A stretch of DNA of 64,000 nt, taken from the NCBI GenBank assembly GCA_963693305.1, contig OY855909.1:4700241-4764240 (forward strand), given 5' to 3'. Below, piece by piece: positions 1 to 12,415 of the stretch (position 1 is its first letter; every line of letters begins with the position of its first letter). The stretch comes from Meandrina meandrites (Eukaryota; Cnidaria; Anthozoa; Scleractinia; Meandrinidae). Below the pieces are notes generated by a model, which worked only from the letters and a program-made list of their open reading frames with translations, searched no databases and was not told where the DNA came from. Made by a program: the position numbers and the translations under genes.

Positions 1-709
1 AGTTTTTAAGCTAAGACCGTTTCAACCTATTTTCATGGTTACTGATGACTAATAATCAGATGTAAGTACTACTACCGTCGTCTTGGCATTTGAGCCTCGG
101 CATTTTACGTTGTCTCACATTTAGAGGTTGAGTCTAAAATGTCACTTGAGACATTTCCTTGCAAAAACCAAACAGACACAAGGACATTGATTAGGTGTTC
201 CCTTCTCAACTTTTGTTTGAGGTTACTGGCAGAATTTGGCCTTCAGCTTTTAAGATGTTTTAACGTTTTAGAGACTCCTCAAGTTGGGAAGCCGTCTTAA
301 TACAGCTTCCGACTGTTGAAGCCAACTTAATGTTGTTGTTTTTAAAAAGGTTATTTCTGCTAGATTTTGTTACTCATTCCATATAATTATGTTGGCCAAG
401 TCATGTTAACTTATCTAAGTGCTTGAGTTTTTTGGAGGCTGTAAGTGATTATTTGACTGTTGACAATGGCTGTTAACATTTGTAATCGTCTTATTAATTA
501 GCACAGTCTTAGAAATGATGCGAAACTCTCATTAAATTGTTTTTCAACTAGCATAACATCTCTGTGAGGTCTGAAAATCCTCCTATAAAACTCCTATATT
601 TTTGCCCCTGTGCTCCTATTTACCGAGATCTCGGTTTCCGGCAACCGGGGTGAAAACTGAATACTCCAGCCCGGTTACTTTTAAAGTAATTAAGAAACGT
701 TCACATTAA
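1..709. other. 3' flank of Dicer, no gene seen
   Basis: AT-rich non-coding sequence downstream of the Dicer stop codon. I see no convincing reading frame, repeat array or RNA gene. It may hold the Dicer 3' UTR, which would run leftwards from position 709. Confidence 0.5.
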
Positions 710-911
710 TTAAGAAGACATGGTTTCTGGTTCCACGTCGCAGCTCAACAGGGAAGATTCCCGTGAGGTTTTCTCCTTTTCGAGCGCCTTCATTGCAAGC
801 TTGGCAGCGGTAGCTTTGGCAATTCTTAGGTTGGTTCCCTTACCCACGAACTCGCCCCAGTGCACGCGCAGAGTACACGCGATCTTTCCATCGGAACGAG
901 GCTCCGCTTTA
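710..911 (-). CDS. Dicer exon 12: C-terminal dsRBD and stop
   Basis: The exon encodes [20 protein letters not shown] and then [18 protein letters not shown], the KR-type second half of a dsRNA-binding domain, and ends with TAA at 710-712. The acceptor follows the pyrimidine run TTCTTCTTCTTCTCAG. Confidence 0.9.
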
Positions 912-3900
912 CTGAGAAGAAGAAGAAAAAAAATTGTAATTACTCCCTCAGAAACAAAGAATTACTCTCAATGCTCTGTACCGATCAACCAGAGCAGATA
1001 TTAGAATTGTTAAAAATAGGGCGACTTAGCCCCGTTAAGGCTTCAAATCACAATGATAAAAGTAAATAACTGCATGGAAATCAAGAAGTGATGTATCAAG
1101 AGCAATGTGGTATACATACCCAAAATTGGCTTTTTCATCTTCCTCGTACACACGTCTGATGGGATTGAGGGGTATGTTCACAGAATAATGATCTGAAACG
1201 AGAGCATTAAATCAATTTTCTTTTTAGTTCATTCAAAAGTTTCACACATGTAAATACAAGCGTGATGTCGGCCAAAATCAGTGGCGCGATATTGGCCTCA
1301 TTCTTTTTTTGTTTGTTTGCGTGTTTATTGACTTCGACTTCGTCTCGGGCTATAAAACACGCAGAATAGAACTTGGCCCGATATCCCGCCATCTTGGTAG
1401 ACCTCAAGCTTGGTCAGTAACCCATATATAAAGTCGAAGCTCCTGAAAGCGACAACCTCGGTAATTGTAAAAAGTGGCCGTACCCTCGGCTGGCCGCTTA
1501 CACGAATGGGCTGTCGTATTACAGCCACGTTATCCCAGCGTGTTGACTCACCGATATAAGGTTTCATCATGCGGTAGTACACGCCCCAGATCTTGGTCAA
1601 ATCCATACCGCTGTCCAAGAATACCGCACCAGCCACTGATTCAAAGATGTCGCCCAGGACCTTCGGCGCTTCGAATCCTTCTTCGTCTTCTTGGGAAACG
1701 ATTATAAACGGGTCAGCTGTGACCTGCAATGCAAACGTACAGTAGAATGTTTTTGAGCCATAGAAAGAGATGCCAATATGTTGATCATGATTACAAAACC
1801 ATTTAAAACAAACACACTACAACTGTTTCACTAATGTGACTTTCTTGACTTTCTTTGACCTTTCTCACCAACATTTGAGTGACACTTTTGCCCATCGCTC
1901 AGGCGTGCAACTCCCTGTATAACTCCCGCACCGTTACAACTGAGCGAGTGTATTCAAGTCACGCAAGTGGCAATCATAATAGCCCCGTTAGCGATGGGCC
2001 ATTTTAACTTTTGGGCCGGAAGGTTTGGGCAATTGCCAAAGAAATTCCTGCACAACAAAAGAAGAGGAAAAAACTTCATGCACAGCAAGCCAAAGAAATT
2101 CCTGCACAAGCTTAAGGTAAAAAAACCTTGCACAAACACAAGACGGAAAATTCGAGCTCGGCAAAATTGCCAACCCTCAACTCTCCCCACCCCACCCCCC
2201 CCCCCCCCCCCTTTACTTGGCACGTCACGCAACGCGCTCTCCTCCAAATAACGAGCACAAAGAGGACTACAATCTAAAAGTAACGCAATTAATTGCTTCC
2301 CACCGTTGTTTTCCTTTTCTCCGATGTTTTCCTTTCCTCCGTCTCGTCTTCCACTCTGTTAATAAAATTCTCAACAGTTTTGAACCACTGTGGAGACATC
2401 TGCTTTAGATACTTGTGGAAATCGTTCTTGACAGCTATGGTTGCGAAGATGTTGTTGTTGACCAACGCCTGTCGAATGTCCGTCAACTGGCCAGGCGATA
2501 ACGTGGCGTGACGGAAGTACAAGTGTTGCGTGACCAAGAAGTCGAGCAGAGCATCCCCAAGGAATTCAAGTCGCTGATAACATGCTGTGACGCGGTTTGC
2601 GTGATAAGAGGCGTGGGTTAGTGCCTCAAGCAAATGCAATTTTGACTGAAAAGTGTATTTGATTGACTTTTTTTCAAACGTTTTCAGGCCAGAGATCAGC
2701 TGGGACACCAAGTCTCCGTTACCCGGCGCTGCATTTGTCTGTTCGGGCCAAAATCTGCCGTAGCAACCCGGACTCAAATCCGGGCTGCAATCCTCTGCAA
2801 ACGGGTCAGCGTCGTCGTTGTCGCCACCTTCTGGTAGAACTTTGAGCCCAAGAAAGTTCATAAATTTTAGCGCACCCAGATAACCACAAGATATCAAATA
2901 CGCTCCAATGAGGGCTTCAACGCTGTCCGCTACAGACTTGTCCGCTATCGTCTGTGTATTGCACTTCTGGCGCGCACGCTCAGTAGCATTCGGCTTCCTT
3001 TCCTCTGTCTTGTCACCTGGGTCCATCTGTTCGGCGTCTGCAGCCCGGGAAGATTCCTTTCCGATTTCCGACCTCAGCTTTCTCCTCTCTATCCTGCCGC
3101 CCACACCCCGCTTTTGTGTGTCATCAACTTCCATTTGCACATCTGTAGCCCCGGACGGCGGGTTGTCGATGTCCATGGATGGATGTCCTGTGGAGGTGTT
3201 GGTATCCTGTGGCACATGGCTGAACTGACACCCCGTAGGACACCAGACATCACGCGCAAGCTGTGTGCTTTGAAGATACTCAGCTAAAGATTTCTTAGCA
3301 GCTGCACGATACAGAGCCAAATTGCTTATCTGGTTTTTCTTTCGGCGCGTCAGTTTGCCCTCGTCTTTGTCTTTGTAGGTGCAGAAGAGGTGAAGTGACA
3401 CTGCAAGCTTCAAAAATGCGTCTCCCAGCATCTCCAGCCTCTCTAGGTTAAATGCATCTCCGCTGTGGGTGGTGGTAAGAGCCTGAAGGACCAGAGCGGA
3501 ATCAGGGTGGTCAACAGAATCAGTGCTACCACGAAATATCGACTTGAGGTCGGAGTAAAGCCCAGGGAACTCTTCGTCTGTGTCGTCATCTTCAACTTCC
3601 ATGGCCAGGTCTTCTGATTCACTGCGCCAGTCAGTACCGAGTAGTTTCTTTTCATCGTTAGCATCATCAGCACCGATGGGAGGAAGTTTCGATTCATCTG
3701 TGACATCCCGCACACCAGCAACCATGGCCTTGACACCAGCGACAAGCAGAAGTGAGTTGACGCGCTGAAGAATGGATGGTAGAATCTGAGACATGCAAAG
3801 AAGAGAGGCGCGAATTGGAAACACTTCACTCAGCTCTGGAATAAGACAGATAACATCATGCTTGCTTTTGCTTCCCGGCTTCCTGTCTACCAAGAAATTC

Positions 3901-5874
3901 ACTCTCCCGGAAATCTCTTTCACTTCGAAGAGAGGCTGTTTCCTGTCCGTGACGCGTACTCCGTAATTCTGCCGGAAGTAGTCTTCGTACGTTTTGCCTT
4001 TGGACTTGTCCGGAAAGGGTGACAGCGGAGTGAGATCATGACGTACTGCTAAAACAGCGTATCTTTGCCGGGACTCGGCATAGTTCTTTGCAACCACCAT
4101 GTCTTCTTCAAGAGGAGCATTCCCTCGAGTCTGCTTGCTCGGGCGAGCGAAACGTAACTCTTCTCTCATGCGATGGAAATCTACGTCTCTTCCACTCTTT
4201 TCCTTCACTAGAACGATGAAATAACCATCCGCGCTTTCGGGTTTAATTTCTACGGGTGCTCGAAGAACCTGACTGAACAGAAAGCAGTGGAACTGCCGGA
4301 CAGTGGCCAGGTCTTCTCTGTTGACGTTCATTGGTAAAGGAGATCCCTGACATCTCAGCGATACCGTGACTTCTCCATAGTCAGGATACAGTTTGAATGA
4401 CCGCACCTAAATATTTAACAAAAATTAAAAAAAATTAATTTAACAAAACTGAAACAGTTAACCAAACAGACTGCTGCACCTTTTAAGTTTTTGGTAATAA
4501 AATACTCTTGGCCATTACACTTTACTCTGAGTACAGGCGAAATTGTTGGGTCGGCCTGGCAACATGCTGGCGGATAACTTGCGACGTATTAGCGTCTTAA
4601 CGGGGGGAGGGGTGGAGAGAAGTTTCAATATTTCTCGTCACTTCATGCTACGGAAACCAGTTTTAGATCCAGGTTAAGATCCAATAGTTGCAGGACACAT
4701 GGCTCAATAAAGCTTTCCTCTCCAAGTTAGAGGTTAAGGTTGTAGTCCGTATAATTCAAGTGATCGGAAGAGCTCCTTTAAGAGTTAAAACTCGAGCTTC
4801 CCAGCATAAAACGACTGAGCGTATTGAAATTGACCACTGTCCGAGATGCTCCCAACCCACCCCCACCCCCACCCCAAAACATTTTTGCCAGGTTGCACAG
4901 CGATCGATTCCATCAGTGGTTGCTAAGCCTTTTGAAATAGTCATGACGGCGAGATGACGCTTTTACTATAGCTTTGGCCTGGACTACGTCATAACTGTAG
5001 TCTGATAATTCATTACTTGGCATTTGGTAACCGTAGATTATTAGATAAAATAAAGCCTAGATAAGGCAATTACTAGACGTAAGTCAAATTCACGCTTAGG
5101 TTAGGTGTAGGGATAAGATCAGCTACTGCCAAAGGTTCCGGCTTCCATTTTGGGTGGCGACTTGCATTATTTGGTGGAAACAAGCTTCGATGATAGTAAA
5201 AAAGGTACAAAAGGGAAAGTGCTGCATTGACGCTATTTTACACTGTTGAGTGGCGAGAGACAATAAAGAGTCTTGCCCAAGCGTTTTAGTTGAAGTTCAA
5301 GCAGCTCTGATCATATAAATCAAAGGAAAAATTCCAAAACAAGTAATCTTATACTAACCGGTGGAAGACGTTTATTTGTCAATATGCCGAACATGCAAGT
5401 GCGATCAGTGAACAGTCGCTCGCTAATAAGCTCTTGGGGTCTGGTGAGTTTAGTGATGCGTATGATGATGGTCGTGAGGAACTGGGGCTGTCCATCCTGC
5501 ACCAAGCTGCCGATGAATACCTGAGGGACCTGGGTAAGAGCAAAATGACAGATTTCGTCTTGACTGTATCCGGTTGGCAATCAGGTTGACAGGAAACGGG
5601 GCGGGGGGGGGGGGGGGGGGGGGGTGGTGTTGGGGTAAGCCTTTAATTAGTCTGAAAGAGGTCCTAACAAAACATGCATCCTTTCGGAAACTCTGCTAAG
5701 AATGCTCCCCCGGGTATGTTCCCGAATTTCTTCTATACTCTCTCGCTAAAATTAACATAAACGAAATCAGAAAAATACTAAACGCAAAACCGTTTCTTTT
5801 AGCCCTGCCCTTTTATGATCAGTTATATGTTTGCTTTAGGAGAAAGTAGTACTTAATTAATTAATTAATTAATT

Positions 5875-5909
<35 letters not shown>

Positions 5910-8900
5910 TAATTAATTAATTAATTAATTAATTAATTACGGTATTTATATAGCGTATTTCCATACAGGACACGACCTTCTATCGAACTTCAAAAAATCA
6001 AACGAGTCATGGCGCATTTGGGAATGGTGAGGATGCGTTCTATGAAAGGTGATCATGTCACAAGCGTAGGACGAAGAAAAAATCTGAGTCCCCGACGGGA
6101 ATCGAATCCATGACCTCCCAAACACCGGGCGGGCGCTCTAGCCACTGAGCTACAAGAACTCATGATGAACAAGGCGATTTTACTAGGTTCATATGTGACA
6201 CGCGTCATGCATACTGCTAGGATCGAAAGTGTTCTATGCTTCTCGACAGCTGACCTTTCTCCCATAGCGCCGACGTCTTTTCTTTGTTCCGGCTTTATTT
6301 CTCTTTTTTCCTCCAGGTTCGGTTTCTTCTTCCTCCGACAAACTTTCCTCATCTGATAAGGTGCACACTGGTAATAAGTCATCATTCAGTTCGCCAATCT
6401 TGTGAAGTTCTTCACAGGCAAAGAGAGCAGCGGCCATCTTGGCCAGGTTTTTCCTTGGCATTGGTGGACTCTGTTGTGGAAGATTATTCTCAAACTCATT
6501 AATAATTCAGCACTTTCCAGCTCTTATACTTTGACGAGATAGCACAACAAATTTTTATCATTTGCTGCTACAATAATGGCATCAATGGTGGATATGTTGT
6601 GGTTATTTTATTGTCGTCACTGGCTACCATAGCAATAATATAACCTGTGAAAAACACCCTTAATTTTGCCTTTAAGTGCTTATAACTCAAAAACGAGCTA
6701 GGTGACCGCCATTTTTTATTTTTGTTACTGAAACAACTGTCTACAAAGTTAACAAAATAAATAAATAAAACCTTCGTAAAGGGTTTGAGTGGGCTTACCA
6801 GGATGTTTTCACGTAGCTGGCAGTTGATTGGTAACTGCAGCTTACAGCTGTAGTAGTCTTTTCCGAATTCTTCAACTGTGTACACAGGCTTGGGATGAGT
6901 AAACCGGTCACCGGGAAGCTTGGAGCAATACCTGTAAAAAAACAGGGATAATTGATGGATTCGAGTCTTACAAATATGCGAGGCGTGCGAGGCGTGCGAG
7001 GCAAGGCAGCGAGGCATGCGAGACAAGGTAGCGAGGCATGCGAGGCGAGGCAGTGAGGCATGCGAGGCACAAATCCCTAACCGAAAGCTACGTGCCTAAG
7101 CTAACTGCAGGCTAACCAAAGTGCTATTTAGACTAACCGGAATGGCTTGCATGCCTCGGTGCCTCGTACTTTGTAACGGCCCATACACTGTAGATTCCCA
7201 CTTTGCTTCAATATACTCAGATTTACTTTTGACAGGTTTATTTCGCATTAAAACACAGAATCAGATACAAATTAGAAGCAGATTTAGCAAGATTTATTGT
7301 CATGCTAATTGACATTTTGAGGCCAGTAACTTAGCTGATGTGGATCAGAACCACCTTAAATGTTTTATTAGCAATTTAAAAAATAATAAAAAATAACTCA
7401 TTACTTGAGTAGTGTAGCAACTCTCGTAAGCTTGTAACTCTACTGGTCATCTAGTGTAGCAGTTGTAAGTGTTTAAGTACTAAGGGGCTAGGAGCATTGT
7501 TCCTCTTATTTGTTTTATTGTTCTCTTGAATGGCAGTAAGCCATTTATGAGAGACCTTGAAAGAGCTACTCCATGGCCAGTCCAACATTGACAGTTCCTA
7601 CCTAGACAAGAGAGATGCTGCTACTCATGCAGTATCTACCTGGACAAGAGAGAGATGCTGCTACTCATGCAGTTCCTACCTGGACAAGAGAGAGATCCTG
7701 CTACTCATGCAGTTTCTACCTAGACAAGAGAGAGATGCTGCAACTCATGCAGTTCCTACCTGGACAAGAGAGAGATGCTGCTACTCATGCAGTTTCTACC
7801 TGGACAAGAGAGAGATGCTGCTACTCATGCAGTTCCTACCTGGACAAGAGAGAGATACTGCAACTCATGCAGTTCCTACCTGGACAAGAGAGAGATGCTG
7901 CAACTCATGCAGTTCCTACCTGGACAAGAGAGAGATGCTGCAACCCATGCATTTCCTACCTGGACAAGAGAGAGATGCTGCTACTCATTCAGTTCCTACC
8001 TGGACAAGAGAGAGATGCTGCAACTCATGCAGTTCCTACCCTGACAAGAGAGAGATGCTGCAACTCATTCAGTTCCTACCTGGACAAGAGAGATGCTACC
8101 CATGCAGTTCCTACCTGGACAAGAGAGAGATGCTGCTACCCTGCATGCAGTTCCTACCTGGACAAGAAAGAGATGCTGCTACTCTGCATGCAGATGCTGC
8201 TACTCTCACTCTGCATGCAGTTTCTACCTGGGCAAGAGAGAGATGCTGCTGCTCTGCATGCAGTTTCTACCTAGACAAGAGAGAGATGCTCCTGCTCTGC
8301 ATGCAGTTACTACCTGGGCAAGAGAGATGCTGCTACTCTACATGCAGTTCCTACCTGGACAAGAGAGAGATGCCGCAACTCATGCAGTTCCTACCTGGAC
8401 AAGAGAGAGATGCTGCAACTCATGCAGTTCCTACCCTGACAAGAGAGAGATGCTGCAACTCATTCAGTTCCTACCTGGACAAGAGAGATGCTACCCATGC
8501 AGTTCCTACCTGGACAAGAGAGAGATGCTGCTACCCTGCATGCAGATGCTGCTACTCTCACTCTGCATGCAGTTTCTACCTGGGCAAGAGAGAGATGCTG
8601 CTGCTCTGCATGCAGTTTCTACCTAGACAAGAGAGAGATGCTCCTGCTGTGCATGCAGTTACTACCTGGGCAAGAGAGAGATGCTGCTGCTCTGCATGCA
8701 GTTTCTACCTGGACAAGAGAAAGATGCTCCTGCTCTGCATGCAGTTTCTACCTGGACAAGAGAAAGATGCTCCTGCTCTGCATGCAGTTTCTACCTGGAC
8801 AAGAGAGAGATGCTGCTGCTCTGCATGCAGTTTCTACCTAGACAAGAGAGAGATGCTGTTGCTCTGCATGCAGTTTCTACCTGGACAAGAGAAAGATGCT

Positions 8901-11900
8901 GCTGCTCTGCATGCAGTTACTACCTGGACAAGAGAGAGATGCTGTTGCTCTGCATGCAGTTTCGACCTGGACAAGAGAGATGCTGCTACTCTGCTTGCCG
9001 TTTCTACCTGGACAAGAGAGAGATGCTGCTGCTCTGCATGCAGTTTCTACCTAGACAAGAGAGAGATGCTGTTGCTCTGCATGCAGTTTCTACCTGGACA
9101 AGAGAAAGATGCTGCTGCTCTGCATGCAGTTACTACCTGGACAAGAGAGAGATGCTGCTGCTCTGCATGCAGTTCCTAACTCGACAAGAGAGAGATGGTG
9201 CAACTCATGCAGTTCCTACCTAGACAAGGGAGAGATGCTGCTACTCATTCAGTTCCTACCTGGACAAGAGAGAGATGCTGCTACTCATTCAGTTCCTACC
9301 TAGACAAGAGAGAGATGATGCTGCTCTGCATGCAGTTCCTACCTCGAAAAGAGAGAGATACTGCTACTCATTCAGTTCCATTCTGGACAAAAGAGAGATG
9401 CTGCTGCTCTGCATGCAGTTCCTACCTGGACACGAGAGAGATGCCGCAACTCATGCAGTTCCTACCTGGTGAAGAGAGAGATGCTGCAACCCATGCAGTT
9501 CCTACCTGGACAAGAGAAAGATGCTGCTACTCTGCATGCAGTTTCTAACCTGGACAAGACAGAGATGCTGCAATCCATGCAGTTCCTACCTGATCAAGAG
9601 AGAGATGCTGCAACCCATGCAGTTCCTACCTGGACAAGAGACAGATGCTGCTCTCTGTATGCAGTTCCTACCTCGAAAAGAGAGAGATGCTGCTACTCAT
9701 TCAGTTCCATTCTGGACAAGAGAGAGATGCTGCTGCTTTGCATGCAGTTCCTACCTGGACAACAGAGAGATGCTGCTACTCATGCAGTTCCTACCTGGAC
9801 ACGAGAGAGATGCCGCAACTCATGCAGTTCCTTCCTAGACAAGAGAGATATGCTGCTACTCTGGATGCAGTTCCTACCTGGACAAGAGAGATGCTGCTAC
9901 TCTACATGCAGTTCCTACCTGGACAAGAGAGAGATGCCGCAACTCATGCAGTGCCTACCTGGACAAGAGAGAGATGCTGCTACTCTACATGCAGTTCCTA
10001 CCTGGACAAGAGAGAGATGCTGCAACCCATGCAGTGCCTACCTGGACAAGAGAGAGATGCTGCTACTCATAGTAACTCTGGCTCCTCTTCCATTCCTTGG
10101 TATGTATGGAGGTAGGAAGTCTGTGTCCACTGCCTCAATACACTCCTCCTCTGTTGGTTCAGGCCGATCATTGCACATACCCAACAAGATTTCTTCAATT
10201 GCACGCAGCATCTGCAAATTAAGATTGGAAATAATATGCTTTGCAAATGGGGGAAACAAATGCAGTTGAGTCCAAGGCCAAATTATGATATATTTTTTTC
10301 AATTCAAGGACACTGCTAGAACAGTGCCACTCTCTACCTAGAACTGTGCAGATCTAGTAGGCTTTGAGCCTAGTGGCCCACCAGGCCACAGCTTATCCCT
10401 TTTTCCATAGCATGAAGAGATGAGGAGTATTTCTACTTCCCCCTGAATGGGATGCTAGCTACTCCATTGTAGACTGACTGAAGGCCTGAATACTAAGGCC
10501 AACCACTCCAGGTGGACCATTGACAACCCATTGCAGGGTATCCCAGCATTAAATTAGCTGGTTACCCCTTTAATATACAACTGGGCCCGGTTTCTGATAG
10601 AATGGATAATGCTATCCACTTTAAATAAATTACTATCCAGTGAAATAAATTACTATCCAGTGGATAGCATAGTTTGTTTTGTGTAGGCCCATAGGGTGGA
10701 TTCTGTTGAGGGGGGTTCTTTTATTTTTTGGGCGGTATTTTTTAGCGCTGGAGGTGCTAAGACAAGCCCTGTAGGTGTCCTGTAGCCTCTTGGGGGGGGG
10801 TCTGGGGGCATGCCCCCAGTAAATTTTGCAAATTTAGGTTCTCTCAAGTGCCATTTCCTGCATTTTGACATCATTTCTGAGGTGTGATGCATTTTCCTTC
10901 AATATTAGCTATTCGGAAAGAAATTTTCATTCTAAAAAAGTTCTGAAATGTTCAGAAATAAGTGTGTTCATATAGACAGTTTTCAAAACACAAATATTAA
11001 AATTACATGCAGGGTGGATGAGTGGACACGAAATTGCAACAATGATGAATTATGATGAATTATCTGACATCAATTAACCAATCCAAAAGATAACAACTTT
11101 TCATTATAGTGCCAAAATGTTGCGTCTTCCTCTGATAATCCTGGCGTGTAAGGTAGTCGTCCGTGTAATCGACAGGTCACAATCTTTTGATTGTGTTGTG
11201 TAAATTTTTTTTATCTTTTCAAACCCCCAGGGGGTTCGTTCGAAGCCCTCGAACCCCCCCACCCTACGGGCCTGGTTTTGTGAACACTTATTCACTGGAT
11301 AATAATTATTATATCTGGTGGATAACGTTACCCACCCTTTGAACAACTAAGCCTGGTTGCATAAAGCAACTTAAGATTACGTGAGATTTTCTGCAACCAT
11401 TCCCTGCGTTCTGAAAGTTCTCCTTGCACACTATTATTGATAAATCAGCCGAAGGTGGATAAAAGCGTAAGGCAAGCACAATATCAGTGTAAAAAAATCT
11501 TCTGGGACACAAAGAACAGTTGCAAAAATTCCACTTAATCTTAAGTTGCTTTATGCAATGTGGCCCTGGATCCTGGGTGGAGAGAGGCACTGTGTGAGAT
11601 TTAGAATCTTGCCCAAGAACACAACACAGTGACCCCAGCCAGGGCTCAAGCCTGGAAACTTTGAAATCATTAATTTACGAAACTTGTTTCACAAGGAATT
11701 ATTTAAAGTTCATCTCACTCAGTACCGGTAGATTGAAAATAAAAAATTTGTAAGTCAGTAAAATATCTCATTTACTTACCTCCAATTCACATTCTGCTTC
11801 CCCCTTCAACTTTTCATCCACCAGCATAAAGTATCTGGAATCTTTTGCACGAGCCCTCCCTTTTGACTGAACATAGGAACGGAAACTCTTTGGGAAGTCA

Positions 11901-12383
11901 AAACGGCAAACTACATTACACTTGGGAATATCCAGTCCCTCCTCAACCACACAGGTGGCTATCAACAGGTTAAATTCACGCCTTCTGAACTTCCTTAGCA
12001 CTTCTTCCTGTTTCTTGAAGTTCATCTCTGTGTGGCTGGAGTAATTCACCTTTCCACCAGTACCATGACCAATCACAAAATTGCTTTTGATGAAGGTGAG
12101 CTCAGGGTCTAATGCAGCAGCAATGTTAATCTGTTCACTGAGCACCAAAGCTGTGTATCTTCTCTCCACAAACACAATTCCACAGAGTGTGTTCTCTTCA
12201 TCGGATTCTGGAAAACAATAATTTTAACAGCTTTTGAGAGCTTGTCAAGTGTGATCATATGGCTGTAAGAGAATCCATGCAAAATACTGAGTTCTAGTAT
12301 TAAAGGGGCCAGTGGGGCCAGTTCTAGTATTAAAGTGTCTGTCCATCTGTCCGTGTCCGTACGTCAGTCAGTCAGTCATGCCC

Positions 12384-12415
<32 letters not shown>

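Noticed and set aside
720..1069. Plus-strand frames over the first kilobase
   Set aside because: They are antisense to the Dicer dsRBD exon and the adjacent intron.
2289..2303. Extension of Dicer exon 9 to the stop at 2289
   Set aside because: A GTGGGA donor at 2303 joins in phase to the exon that completes RNase IIIb, so the terminal codons are intronic.
6084..6156. A functional tRNA gene
   Set aside because: Boxes are present but the anticodon stem is not paired, and the sequence continues into a SINE body with a microsatellite tail.
7557..9179. A 540-codon plus-strand frame of Cys/Leu-rich repeats
   Set aside because: It is a by-product of the 40-bp minisatellite, which is open in all frames because the unit lacks stops. 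The same text appears in three frames.
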